Positions 6,578 to 13,310 of a DNA stretch of 13,405 nt are shown here, piece after piece. A program made the position numbers and the translations under genes. Each line of letters starts with the position of its first letter. Positions within the stretch are counted from its first letter, which is position 1. This stretch comes from an uncultured Prevotella sp. (GTDB lineage Bacteria; Bacteroidota; Bacteroidia; Bacteroidales; Bacteroidaceae). Location of the stretch: assembly GCA_900553595.1 (NCBI GenBank), contig USEC01000045.1, positions 1-13,405 on the forward strand. Reading direction: 5' to 3'. Below the pieces are notes generated by a model. That model had not been told where the DNA came from, made no database searches, and saw nothing but the letters and a program-made list of their open reading frames with translations.

Positions 6578-6606
6578 TAAAGGTTTACTTGACACATTAT
6601 CAGACA

Positions 6607-7641
6607 ATGACAGAAGATTTCGACATACGCAAAGAAAGCTCCGTACAGGGAGAAAAGGACTTCGAGAACGCCCTGCGTCCGCTGCGTTTCGGCGATTTCA
6701 GCGGTCAGCAGAAGGTGGTGGAGAATCTGGAGGTGTTCGTGGAGGCGGCAAAATACCGCGGCGAACCGCTCGACCACACGCTGCTGCACGGTCCGCCCGG
6801 ACTGGGAAAGACGACGCTGAGCAACATCATCGCCAACGAGCTTGGTGTGGGTTTCAAGATTACCAGCGGTCCCGTGCTGGACAAGCCGGGCGACCTCGCC
6901 GGCATACTCACCTCGCTTGAGCCGCGCGACGTGCTCTTCATCGACGAGATACACCGCCTCTCGCCGGTTGTGGAGGAGTATCTTTACTCGGCGATGGAGG
7001 ACTACCGCATCGACATAATGATAGACAAAGGTCCCTCGGCACGCTCCATACAGATAGACCTCAACCCCTTCACCCTCGTCGGTGCCACCACCCGCAGCGG
7101 CTTGCTGACGGCTCCGCTGCGTGCCCGCTTCGGCATAAACCTGCACCTGGAGTACTACGACCCCGACACGCTGCGCCGCATCCTGCGCCGCTCTGCCGGC
7201 ATAATGGGTGTGCCGATAGACGACGATGCCGCCATAGAGATAGCACGCCGCTCACGCGGAACGCCACGAATAGCCAACGCCCTGCTGCGCCGTGTGCGCG
7301 ACTTTGCCCAGGTGAAAGGCAACGGCCGCATAGACAACGACATAGCAAGGCTGTCGCTCTCGGCACTAAACATCGACCAGTACGGTCTCGACGAGATTGA
7401 CAACAAGATACTGCTCACCATCATCGACAAGTTCCACGGCGGTCCGGTGGGCGTGAGCACCATCGCCACAGCCATCGGCGAGGACACGGGAACGCTTGAA
7501 GAAGTGTATGAACCCTACCTCATCATGGAGGGATTCATCAAGCGCACACCGCGTGGACGCATGGCTACGCCGCTGGCCTTCAAGCATCTTGGACGCAACT
7601 TCACGGCGAGCAGCGCGGCACAGCCGGGACTTTTTGACTGA
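6607..7641 (+). CDS. ruvB: Holliday junction branch migration DNA helicase RuvB
   Basis: The 344-residue AAA+ ATPase has Walker A GPPGLGKT (62-69), Walker B FIDEIH (111-116), sensor 1 GATTR (159-163), the arginine-containing block APLRARFG (169-176), sensor 2 GTPRIANALLRR (218-229) and the C-terminal winged-helix domain (about 262-334, RTPRGR at 313-318). RuvB forms the hexameric motor that, with RuvA, drives branch migration of Holliday junctions; it works in the cytoplasm on DNA. The frame also has a TTG at 6589, but MTEDFDIRKE at 6607 fits the phylum's usual N-terminus and the promoter position. The next gene begins 7 bp after its stop, so the two are probably cotranscribed. ruvA and ruvC are not in the window. 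Confidence 0.97.
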   Translation: MTEDFDIRKESSVQGEKDFENALRPLRFGDFSGQQKVVENLEVFVEAAKYRGEPLDHTLLHGPPGLGKTTLSNIIANELGVGFKITSGPVLDKPGDLAGILTSLEPRDVLFIDEIHRLSPVVEEYLYSAMEDYRIDIMIDKGPSARSIQIDLNPFTLVGATTRSGLLTAPLRARFGINLHLEYYDPDTLRRILRRSAGIMGVPIDDDAAIEIARRSRGTPRIANALLRRVRDFAQVKGNGRIDNDIARLSLSALNIDQYGLDEIDNKILLTIIDKFHGGPVGVSTIATAIGEDTGTLEEVYEPYLIMEGFIKRTPRGRMATPLAFKHLGRNFTASSAAQPGLFD

Positions 7642-7648
7642 AACGCTT

Positions 7649-8956
7649 ATGGAAATCCTTCTTCACTACATCTGGAAACACCGCATCCTGCCGCTCCACG
7701 AGCTGCACACCACCGACGGACGCCTCGTGGAGGTGATAGACCCCGGTCTGCACAACCGCCACGACGGTCCCGACTTCTTCAATGCCAAGGTGAAAATCGG
7801 CGGCGTGATGTGGGTGGGAAATGTGGAGATACACGAGAAATCAGCCGACTGGTACGCCCATCGACATGATAAGGACGAAGCATACAACAACGTGGTGCTG
7901 CACATAGCGTCGGTGATAAATGCCGACATTGTCACTGCCGACGGGTCGCATCCGCCGCAGCTGGAGTTGCATGTGCCGCAGAGTGTTATCAATAATTATA
8001 GCCGTCTGCTTGCCGCCGACCCTTATCCTCCGTGTCGTGAGGCAGTGATGCGGCTGCCGTCGCTCACCATACACTCATGGATGAGCGCACTCGGAGCGGA
8101 GCGTATCGACGACAAAGGCGTGGCGATAGAGCGGCGTGTGGCGCAGTCGGACGGTTCGTGGGAGAAGGCTTTCTTCATAACGCTTGCCCGTGCCTTCGGC
8201 TTCGGCACCAACAGCGACGCCTTTGAACAGTGGGCCACGGCTCTGCCGCTGATGCAGGTGGCTCATCATCGCGACCATCCCATGCAGGTGGAGGCGATGT
8301 TCTTGGGTACGGCAGGACTCCTCGATGCCGATGCCATGCCGCAACGACAGCGTGAGGCGGCTCTCTCCGACGCTTACTTCACGGCCTTGCGCCGCGAATA
8401 CACATATCTTGCACACAAGTTCTCGCTCACGGCAATGCCCCGGACGGCGTGGCGATTCATGCGTCTGCGCCCACAGAACTCGCCCTATATACGCCTTTCG
8501 CAGCTTGCCACGCTCTACTGTTCGCGCCGTGCCGACCTGAGCAGGGTGGCGTCGTGCGCCACTCTCGACGAGGTGGGCAGTGCTCTGGCAACGGAAGTGG
8601 GCGACTATTGGCGCACACACTACTCGTTTGGCAACGAGAGCAAGGCGAACGCAAAGCGGCTCTCAGAGGCTTCGGTGCAGCTGCTGGTGGTGAACGCCGT
8701 GGTGCCGATGCTCTATGCCTACGGCCGTCACCGCCAGGACGAGACGCTCATCCAGCGTGCCGCCACGCTCATGGAGGAACTTCCGCCGGAGGATAATACT
8801 TACATAAGATTATGGAGAGAGTGCGGTGTGAAGGCGGAGAATGCCGCCGACACGCAGGCTTTGATACAATTGCACCGCCGGTATTGCGAGAGAAAGGAGT
8901 GCTTGAGGTGCAGGTTCGGGTATTATCTTCTAAAGGGAGGTAGCGGAAGTATTTAA
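7649..8956 (+). CDS. DUF2851 family protein, cotranscribed with ruvB
   Basis: The product of 435 residues matches the DUF2851 pattern of Bacteroidetes: PGLHNRHDGPDFFNAKV (32-48), GNVEIHEKSADWYAHRHD (57-74) and LHIASV (84-89). The biochemical role is not established. The G-P-D ... E-x-H arrangement (D42, E60, H62) is reminiscent of PD-(D/E)XK nuclease cores, and the C-terminus has Cys413-x4-Cys418-x2-Cys421, a possible metal or Fe-S site; both are my inference. The ATG at 7649 was chosen because the frame extends upstream to 7496 only inside ruvB. The last residues, GGSGSI, are encoded by a GGGAGGTAGCGGAAGT word that belongs to the intergenic repeat family that follows, suggesting the repeat has replaced the original C-terminal end. 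The 7-bp gap to ruvB implies translational coupling. Confidence 0.85.
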   Translation: MEILLHYIWKHRILPLHELHTTDGRLVEVIDPGLHNRHDGPDFFNAKVKIGGVMWVGNVEIHEKSADWYAHRHDKDEAYNNVVLHIASVINADIVTADGSHPPQLELHVPQSVINNYSRLLAADPYPPCREAVMRLPSLTIHSWMSALGAERIDDKGVAIERRVAQSDGSWEKAFFITLARAFGFGTNSDAFEQWATALPLMQVAHHRDHPMQVEAMFLGTAGLLDADAMPQRQREAALSDAYFTALRREYTYLAHKFSLTAMPRTAWRFMRLRPQNSPYIRLSQLATLYCSRRADLSRVASCATLDEVGSALATEVGDYWRTHYSFGNESKANAKRLSEASVQLLVVNAVVPMLYAYGRHRQDETLIQRAATLMEELPPEDNTYIRLWRECGVKAENAADTQALIQLHRRYCERKECLRCRFGYYLLKGGSGSI

Positions 8957-9094
8957 GGGAGTTATCGGAAGTTAGAAGGGAGTTAATGGAAGTTATCGGA
9001 CGTATGTGACACTTGTTGAGCAAGTTGTGGTAATGTCCGATAACTTCCATCCGCCGCAGGCGGATTAACTTCCCATTAACTTCCGATAACTTCC
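8957..9094. terminator. Large inverted repeat between convergent genes (bidirectional terminator / repeat element)
   Basis: The left arm (8957-9001) reads GGGAGTTATCGGAAGTTA, then GGGAGTTAATGGAAGTTATC and GGAC. The right arm (9036-9094) is its reverse complement apart from an extra 15-bp palindrome, TCCGCCGCAGGCGGA (9050-9064), and a few mismatches. At the apex ACTTG-TTGAG-CAAGT (9011-9025) forms a further hairpin. On the plus strand the right arm runs into CTTTTTAAA, suiting termination of DUF2851; ybeY ends just 10 bp further on, from the other side. The arms share repeat words with 3667-3730, so this may be a mobile or repeat element used as a terminator. Confidence 0.75.
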
Positions 9095-9103
9095 TTTTTA
9101 AAC

Positions 9104-9514
9104 CTACCTCATCGCCAGTGCCTTGTTCTCCTCGGCTTCCATTATTTCGCGCTCTCCGGGACCTTTGTCGTTGATGCCGCAGAGGTGGAGAATGCCGTGG
9201 ATGATGACGCGGTAGAGTTCGTCGTCATAGTCCTTTCCGAACTTCTCGGCGTTGGAACGGACGGTGTCGAGCGATATGACGATGTCGCCGCTGACTATTC
9301 CCGGTTCGTCGTAGTCGAAGGTGATGACATCGGTGTAGTAGTCGTGGCCGAGGTATTCGTTGTTCACTTCGAGTATTTTCTCGTCGTCAACGAACATGTA
9401 GCCCACTTCACCCACCTTGTAGCCGTGGGCTGCTGCGACGGCACGAATCCATGCAGAAGTGTCGCGCTTCCTTATTTTCGGCATCTTTACGCCGTCGGTG
9501 TTGTATGTAATCAT
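9104..9514 (-). CDS. ybeY: rRNA maturation RNase YbeY
   Basis: The product of 136 residues has the YbeY zinc-site region HGILHLCGINDKGPGE (106-121) and preceding VISGD-like segment VSGDIVISLDTVRSNAE (74-90). YbeY is a metal-dependent endoribonuclease involved in 16S rRNA 3'-end maturation and ribosome quality control. The usual motif is H-x3-H-x5-H; here H106 and H110 are present but the third position is D116. To my memory this NDKGPGE form is normal in Bacteroidetes, so I do not read it as loss of function. The start at 9512-9514 (MITYNTDGVKMPKI) gives the expected length. It lies 48 bp downstream of coaD on the same strand and is probably cotranscribed with it. Confidence 0.93.
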   Translation of the reverse strand: MITYNTDGVKMPKIRKRDTSAWIRAVAAAHGYKVGEVGYMFVDDEKILEVNNEYLGHDYYTDVITFDYDEPGIVSGDIVISLDTVRSNAEKFGKDYDDELYRVIIHGILHLCGINDKGPGEREIMEAEENKALAMR

Positions 9515-9562
9515 ATCTGATTTTTTTGAAGTTCAAATTGTGGATTGCTTTTTCGTACCGCT

Positions 9563-10015
9563 TTAAATCTCCTTGTTAGGCAGTAATTCGGAGCAGTCTC
9601 TGCCGTAGTGCATGAGTTCCCTCACCACCGATGACGACACGCTGTCCATGCCGGGGAGGGCGAAGAGGACGATGGTCTCAATGCCGGTGAGGCGGCGGTT
9701 GATGTCGGCCTGTTCGCGTTCTGCCTCGAAGTCCTTCACGGTCCGCACGCCTTTGACGATGAACTGCGCCCCTACGCTGTCGGCGAAATCAACGGTGAGG
9801 CAGGAGTATTGCTCTACGCTGATGCGCGGTTCGTCGCTGTAAAGGCGGCGTATGGCATCCACACGCTCTTCGGCGGAGAGCATGTAACGCTTGCCGATGT
9901 TCACTCCCACGCCGATGATAAGGCGGTCGAAGAGCGGCAATGAGCGGCGCACGATGGAGTCGTGGCCTATGGTGAAGGGGTCGAATGAACCCACGAATAT
10001 TGCTGTGCGTTGCAT
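9563..10015 (-). CDS. coaD: Pantetheine-phosphate adenylyltransferase (phosphopantetheine adenylyltransferase)
   Basis: The 150-residue protein has the nucleotidyltransferase signature GSFDPFTIGH (9-18, with H18 of the TxGH motif), the substrate-contacting block KGVRTVKDFEAERE (88-101) and the C-terminal VSSSVVRELM (126-135), equivalent to the ISSSxVR motif. It transfers AMP from ATP to 4'-phosphopantetheine, giving dephospho-CoA, the penultimate step of coenzyme A synthesis in the cytoplasm. Length is close to the family norm of about 160. The start is the only suitable ATG, immediately at MQRTAIFVGSFDP. It lies 45 bp after hicA and 48 bp before ybeY on one strand, so the toxin-antitoxin promoter may contribute to its expression. 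Confidence 0.95.
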   Translation of the reverse strand: MQRTAIFVGSFDPFTIGHDSIVRRSLPLFDRLIIGVGVNIGKRYMLSAEERVDAIRRLYSDEPRISVEQYSCLTVDFADSVGAQFIVKGVRTVKDFEAEREQADINRRLTGIETIVLFALPGMDSVSSSVVRELMHYGRDCSELLPNKEI

Positions 10016-10060
10016 GATGGAGTTTGTTTTTATTACACTTTTATGGTTGTCCCTTTTACG

Positions 10061-10312
10061 TTAGTTTTTCGTATGGGAGAGTTTCAGCCATTCAATGAAG
10101 TCCTTGCGTGTCAGTCCGAGTGTCCGCAGATTGTTCTTTACGATGAATTCTGGCACGGGGTCAATGTGCGTTTGAAGGATGATTGACCTCAGACAGCCCT
10201 CTTTTTCCCATTTTTCATGTCCTCCTTCAGTTGATATGCGGCAGCAACCCACATGAAAAAGAAACTCTCTGAATTGGACTAAGGACACGTTACTGAGTTT
10301 GTAGGTATTCAT
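10061..10312 (-). CDS. hicA: HicA-family mRNA interferase toxin
   Basis: The 83-residue protein resembles the HicA/YcfA double-stranded-RNA-binding-like fold. A short helix-rich start (LVQFREFLFHVGCCRI) leads to GGHEKW (30-35), where H32 is the expected catalytic histidine. IILQTHIDPVPEFIVKNNLR and TLGLTRKDFIEWL follow, equivalent to the conserved tail strand and helix. HicA toxins cleave mRNA and are neutralised by HicB. The ATG shares one base with the hicB stop codon (TGATG at 10310-10314), so translation is coupled. The order here is antitoxin first, toxin second, the reverse of the classical hicAB order. The identification is by motif and by partner. Confidence 0.8.
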   Translation of the reverse strand: MNTYKLSNVSLVQFREFLFHVGCCRISTEGGHEKWEKEGCLRSIILQTHIDPVPEFIVKNNLRTLGLTRKDFIEWLKLSHTKN

Positions 10313-10674
10313 CAGCAGACGAGTTCGGTGTGAACATTTGTTTTACGGTATTCGGGCATGGCAAGTATTCTGCTTGCCGAACGGTTGCGCTTGAGGATGT
10401 CGGTAACACTTGGTTCTGTGGCAACCTCCTGTTCTATATCCCAACCATGGCGTTTCAGGTCGTTGTACAGGGTTCCGTTGGCAATCTGTTCTTTCAGCCA
10501 TTCGTGCAGCATGTATTCAAAATCCATTTTTGCCTTGTCTTCTGTAAGGTCGTAACCGCTGATGTCAAGCGATGGACAATAGGCTATGTAGGCATCTTTC
10601 TCCTTGAAGAGAAACACGCTTACGGAAACATTTATCTCGTTTCCTTTCAGTGTTATTGCATTTTTTTTATCCAT
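10312..10674 (-). CDS. hicB: HicB-family antitoxin
   Basis: The protein of 120 residues has the degraded RNase H-like HicB core: VSVSVFLFKEKDAYIAYCPS (residues 16-35), then LDISGYDLTEDKAKMDFEYM, and a helix to about residue 65. A short basic C-terminal tail (KRNRSASRILAMPEYRK) follows; I see no clear helix-turn-helix or ribbon-helix-helix domain, so the DNA-binding mode is unclear. HicB binds and blocks HicA and usually represses its own operon. The frame runs open upstream to 10863, but the ATG at 10672-10674 is right: a promoter at 10699-10732 lies just ahead, leaving a leader of about 18 nt (AAGAACAAAAACAAG). The upstream frame only translates a palindromic repeat array, a possible operator or terminator. 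Confidence 0.8.
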   Translation of the reverse strand: MDKKNAITLKGNEINVSVSVFLFKEKDAYIAYCPSLDISGYDLTEDKAKMDFEYMLHEWLKEQIANGTLYNDLKRHGWDIEQEVATEPSVTDILKRNRSASRILAMPEYRKTNVHTELVC

Positions 10675-10698
10675 CTTGTTTTTGTTCTTATCCTTATG

Positions 10699-10732
10699 CA
10701 AAGATATAGAATTTCTTTTATAAACGGTCAAA
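10699..10732 (-). promoter_or_regulatory. Promoter of hicBA
   Basis: On the minus strand TTTG (10729-10732) and TATCTTTG (10699-10706) are separated by 22 bp, close to the Bacteroidetes 19-21 bp norm. The predicted start near 10692 leaves a very short leader before hicB, which fixes the hicB start codon. Confidence 0.65.
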
Positions 10733-10772
10733 GTTGCGGGGATAAAAACGGGTGTGAATGCAGCTGTTCTGC

Positions 10773-10853
10773 AAACAAGCCTTGTTTGGAGTGTAAACAA
10801 GGCTTGTTTGTGATGCAAAGAAGGCTTCTTTACGACGCAAAGAAGCCTTCTTT
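10773..10853. repeat. Array of four 15-bp palindromes at exact 22-bp period
   Basis: Units start at 10773, 10795, 10817 and 10839: AAACAAGCCTTGTTT, AAACAAGGCTTGTTT, AAAGAAGGCTTCTTT and AAAGAAGCCTTCTTT. Each unit is a perfect palindrome around one central base, and units 1/2 and 3/4 are reverse complements of each other. Each pair can therefore form a 15-17 bp hairpin with a 7-nt loop (GGAGTGT; ACGACGC). The 7-nt spacers differ in sequence but not in length. The array begins 2 bp after the DUF3109 stop codon and ends about 40 bp ahead of the hicBA -33 box. It could terminate DUF3109 transcription or offer protein-binding sites on one DNA face. Confidence 0.85.
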
Positions 10854-10855
10854 TT

Positions 10856-11434
10856 TCATACACTCTTTATATACTCTTCCGCCACGGCGCAGAGCTCGTC
10901 GTACCATTCCTGCCCGAAGCGGCGCACAAGCGGCCCTTCGAGGAAGCGATAGACGGGCAGACCGAGTTCGCGACCCTTCTTCACGGCATCGTGACAGACA
11001 TCCCAACGGTTGTAGTTGAGGGCTATGGTGCCGTCGGCGAAGCGTTTCTCGCGGATGGGGTAGAGGGCGCACGAGATGGGCTTGATGAACTGTGTCTTGC
11101 CCTGACGGTAGGCGCGTTCGAGGGCGCAGAGGCAGCAGCCGTTGTCGTAGCAGGTGAAGACGCAATCCTTGCCGCCCACGATGCTGGTGACGAGGTCGCC
11201 CTCACGGTCGGTGTAGGCTACGCCCTGCTTGTCGACGACGGTCTGCGCCTGTGCCGACATGTCGCCCCAGACGGTGTCGAGGGCACTCTCTATGCCGGCT
11301 ATTTCGTCGAGGGTGACGGGTGCGCCGGCGTCGCCTTCGACACAGCAGATGCCTTTGCAGGCGTCGAGGTCGCAGCAGAACTCCTCGGTGATGATGTCGG
11401 AGGAGACGAGGATGGAGTTTATATCTAAAATCAT
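10856..11434 (-). CDS. DUF3109 family Cys-rich protein
   Basis: The product of 192 residues matches the DUF3109 pattern. It is rich in cysteine: C20, C21, C26, C30 and C31 in EEFCCDLDACKGICCVEGD; C91, C95, C100, C101 and C103 in GGKDCVFTCYDNGCCLCALE; and C122 (KPISCALYPIRE), C147 and C182. The clustered cysteines resemble the CxxxxCxxxCC zinc/Fe-S proteins of the YkgJ (UPF0153) type, so a metal cluster is likely, but no function is established. No signal peptide is visible; it should be cytoplasmic. The ATG at 11432-11434 is chosen over the longer frame to 11746, which lies inside ung in another reading frame. It follows ung by 65 bp on the same strand and is probably its operon partner. Confidence 0.85.
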   Translation of the reverse strand: MILDINSILVSSDIITEEFCCDLDACKGICCVEGDAGAPVTLDEIAGIESALDTVWGDMSAQAQTVVDKQGVAYTDREGDLVTSIVGGKDCVFTCYDNGCCLCALERAYRQGKTQFIKPISCALYPIREKRFADGTIALNYNRWDVCHDAVKKGRELGLPVYRFLEGPLVRRFGQEWYDELCAVAEEYIKSV

Positions 11435-11480
11435 TGTGATGTGTTTTGTCGTGTGAAATGCCGCTCTTGGGATTTTTTGT

Positions 11481-11497
11481 GAGGCGGCTTCCGCCTC
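11481..11497. other. Short GC-rich hairpin between ung and the DUF3109 gene
   Basis: GAGGCGG-CTT-CCGCCTC forms a 7-bp stem with a 3-nt loop, starting 3 nt after the ung stop on the minus strand. It is followed by ACAAAAAATC rather than a T-run, so it is a weak candidate for termination and may instead protect the ung mRNA end or mark an operon-internal processing site. Confidence 0.5.
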
Positions 11498-11499
11498 GT

Positions 11500-12165
11500 T
11501 TACCACTCTACAGGTTCTTTGCCCCACTGCTTGAGGTAGGCGTTGCACTGTGAGAAATGGTGGTTGCCGAACCATCCGCCACGGTTGGCGGAGAGTGGCG
11601 AGGGGTGTACCGACTGCAGGATGAGGTGCCGTGTCGAGTCGATGAGGCTCGCCTTGGAGCGTGCGTAGCCTCCCCAGAGTATGAAGACGAGGTGGTCGCG
11701 GTGGGCGGAGAGGGCGCGTATGGCGGCGTCGGTGAACTCCTCCCAACCGTGCCTCTGGTGGCTGGCGGCCTGATGTGCACGCACGGTGAGGGTGGCGTTG
11801 AGCAGCAGCACGCCCTGACGCGCCCAGCGGGTGAGGTCGCCTGATGTGGGGATGGGGGTGCCGAGGTCGTTGTTTATCTCCTTGAATATGTTCTGAAGCG
11901 ACGGCGGAAAGGGTACGCCCTCATTTACAGAGAAGCTCAGTCCGTGCGCCTGTCCGGGCTCGTGATAGGGGTCCTGCCCTATTATCACCACCTTGACACG
12001 CTGGAACGGACAGAGGTTGAAGGCGTTGAACACCAGCGGTGCGGGAGGGTAGCAGACGCCGGTGCGGTACTCCTGGCGCACGAAATCGGTGAGACGCTCG
12101 AAATATGGCTGCTCAAATTCGTGGGCGAGGTGTTCGCGCCACGACTCTTCTATCTTTACATTCAT
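11500..12165 (-). CDS. ung: Uracil-DNA glycosylase (family 1)
   Basis: The protein of 221 residues has the catalytic motif GQDPYHEPGQAHG (63-75, catalytic D65 and H68), FPPSLQNIFKE (86-96), VLLLNATLTV (119-128) and the DNA-intercalating loop HPSPLSA (187-193), all diagnostic of family 1 UDG. It removes uracil from DNA, starting base excision repair after cytosine deamination or dUTP incorporation. Length matches the usual 220-230. The start MNVKIEESWREHLAHEFEQP aligns with the family N-terminus. A TATTTTTG box (12171-12178) sits so close to the ATG that the message may have almost no leader. The DUF3109 gene follows, separated by a short hairpin. Confidence 0.97.
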   Translation of the reverse strand: MNVKIEESWREHLAHEFEQPYFERLTDFVRQEYRTGVCYPPAPLVFNAFNLCPFQRVKVVIIGQDPYHEPGQAHGLSFSVNEGVPFPPSLQNIFKEINNDLGTPIPTSGDLTRWARQGVLLLNATLTVRAHQAASHQRHGWEEFTDAAIRALSAHRDHLVFILWGGYARSKASLIDSTRHLILQSVHPSPLSANRGGWFGNHHFSQCNAYLKQWGKEPVEW

Positions 12166-12170
12166 GGCTG

Positions 12171-12178
12171 CAAAAATA
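12171..12178 (-). promoter_or_regulatory. Possible -7 element for ung
   Basis: TATTTTTG on the minus strand fits TAnnTTTG but lies only 6 bp from the ung ATG, implying a leaderless or nearly leaderless transcript. No -33 TTTG is present at the right distance; the site could be coincidental in AT-rich DNA. Confidence 0.3.
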
Positions 12179-12264
12179 CAAAAAATATTCTACAATGTGG
12201 GCGGTAGCGGCCTGCGAGGGGCAGAAAGACGGCGAAAAACGCTGCCGGTATGGAATAAAAAGCG

Positions 12265-12272
12265 TAACTTTG
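12265..12272 (+). promoter_or_regulatory. Possible -7 element for the secreted EEP-family gene
   Basis: TAACTTTG fits TAnnTTTG and would give a leader of about 110 nt with a small TTCCGCGCGGAA palindrome (12280-12291). A second match, TATTTTTG, lies at 12335-12342. Neither has a clear -33 TTTG, so I cannot say which is used. The 221-bp divergent spacer holds nothing else I recognise. Confidence 0.35.
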
Positions 12273-12386
12273 CCTTGCTTCCGCGCGGAAAAGGAAGGGT
12301 AGAAGGGTCTGGCGACAGGGCTTGGCTGCATGGATATTTTTGCGGGAATGCGCTTGAAACTATTATTATAAAAACAATCAAACATC

Positions 12387-13307
12387 ATGAAACGCTATTT
12401 TTCCACAACCATGGCTCTCGCCTTTGCCATGGCGATGAGTGCGCAGACACTGTTTGTCGGCACTTACAACATCCGTCAGCACAACAGCGGCGACGACAAG
12501 GAAGGCAACGTATGGACGGTACGCAGCAAGGTGATTGCCGACCTGATAAACTTTGAAGACCCCGACGCCTTCGGCACGCAGGAGTGCTTCAAGTCGCAGC
12601 TCGACGACCTTACGGCGCGTCTCGACGGCTACGCCCACATCGGGGTGGCGCGTGACGACGGCAAGGAGAGCGGCGAGTATTCCGCCATATTCTACAAGAA
12701 GGAGCGTCTGCAACTGCTCCGCCACGGCGACTTCTGGCTCAGCGAGACACCCGACAAACCCGGACTCGGATGGGATGCAGCCTGCATACGCATCTGTTCC
12801 TGGGGCGAGTTCAGGCAGAAAGACACCGGCTTCAGATTCCATTACTTCAATCTTCACATGGACCATGTGGGCGTAGTGGCGCGCCGCGAAGCCGCCAAAC
12901 TCGCTGTGAAGAAGATAAAGGAGATAGCAAAGGGCGGTCCGGTGGTGCTCACTGGCGACTTCAACGTGGACCAGACCGACGAGATTTACCGCATATTCAC
13001 CACATCGGGAGTGCTCAAGGATTCATACGAATGCGCTGAATTTCGCTTTGCGGAGAACGGCACCTTCAACTCGTTCAACCCTTGGTTGAAGAGCGATTCG
13101 CGCATCGACCATGTGTTCGTTTCGCCGAAATTCAATGTGAAACGCTACGGAATGCTTACCGATATGTACTGGACAAAGAACCCCGCCTACAACGCCGGAG
13201 AGCAGAAAGGACACGATGCGCCGCAGGAACTGCGCTTCAAGGAATATCAGCTCCGCACGCCGTCAGACCATTATCCGGTGCTGGTGAAGATGAGGTACGA
13301 GAAGTAA
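12387..13307 (+). CDS. Secreted endonuclease/exonuclease/phosphatase family protein
   Basis: The product of 306 residues has a Sec signal peptide (MKRYFSTTMALAFAMAMSAQ, cleavage near MSAQ). The EEP (DNase I-like) fold motifs follow in order: FVGTYNIR with N28, DAFGTQE with metal-binding E66, FNLHMDH (154-160), LTGDFNVD with D191 and N193, SRIDHVFVS (238-246) and the catalytic-end TPSDHYPV (291-298, D294, H295). Family members hydrolyse phosphodiester or phosphomonoester bonds in nucleic acids, sugar phosphates or inositol phosphates; the substrate here cannot be told from sequence. I infer periplasmic or extracellular nutrient scavenging. The start is the first ATG, preceded by an A-rich leader. 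It is divergent from ung, so it is probably a single transcription unit, followed by two small hairpins. Confidence 0.93.
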   Translation: MKRYFSTTMALAFAMAMSAQTLFVGTYNIRQHNSGDDKEGNVWTVRSKVIADLINFEDPDAFGTQECFKSQLDDLTARLDGYAHIGVARDDGKESGEYSAIFYKKERLQLLRHGDFWLSETPDKPGLGWDAACIRICSWGEFRQKDTGFRFHYFNLHMDHVGVVARREAAKLAVKKIKEIAKGGPVVLTGDFNVDQTDEIYRIFTTSGVLKDSYECAEFRFAENGTFNSFNPWLKSDSRIDHVFVSPKFNVKRYGMLTDMYWTKNPAYNAGEQKGHDAPQELRFKEYQLRTPSDHYPVLVKMRYEK

Positions 13308-13310
13308 ACT

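Noticed and set aside
6589..6606. TTG start for ruvB
   Set aside because: It would fall about 5 nt after the predicted transcription start; the ATG at 6607 matches the usual MxxxFDIR beginning.
7496..7648. Longer start for the DUF2851 gene
   Set aside because: The extra 51 codons lie wholly inside ruvB in another frame and do not resemble the family N-terminus, which begins at 7649.
10773..10853. CRISPR-like regularly spaced repeats
   Set aside because: Units are 15-bp palindromes with only 7-nt spacers, and no cas gene or leader is present; this is far outside CRISPR dimensions.
10675..10863. N-terminal extension of HicB by 63 codons
   Set aside because: The extension translates the palindrome array and the promoter region; the ATG at 10674 just after a good promoter fits the family length.
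11435..11746. Longer DUF3109 protein of 296 residues
   Set aside because: The extra residues are an out-of-frame reading of ung, rich in Arg, Pro and His, typical of a shadow frame.
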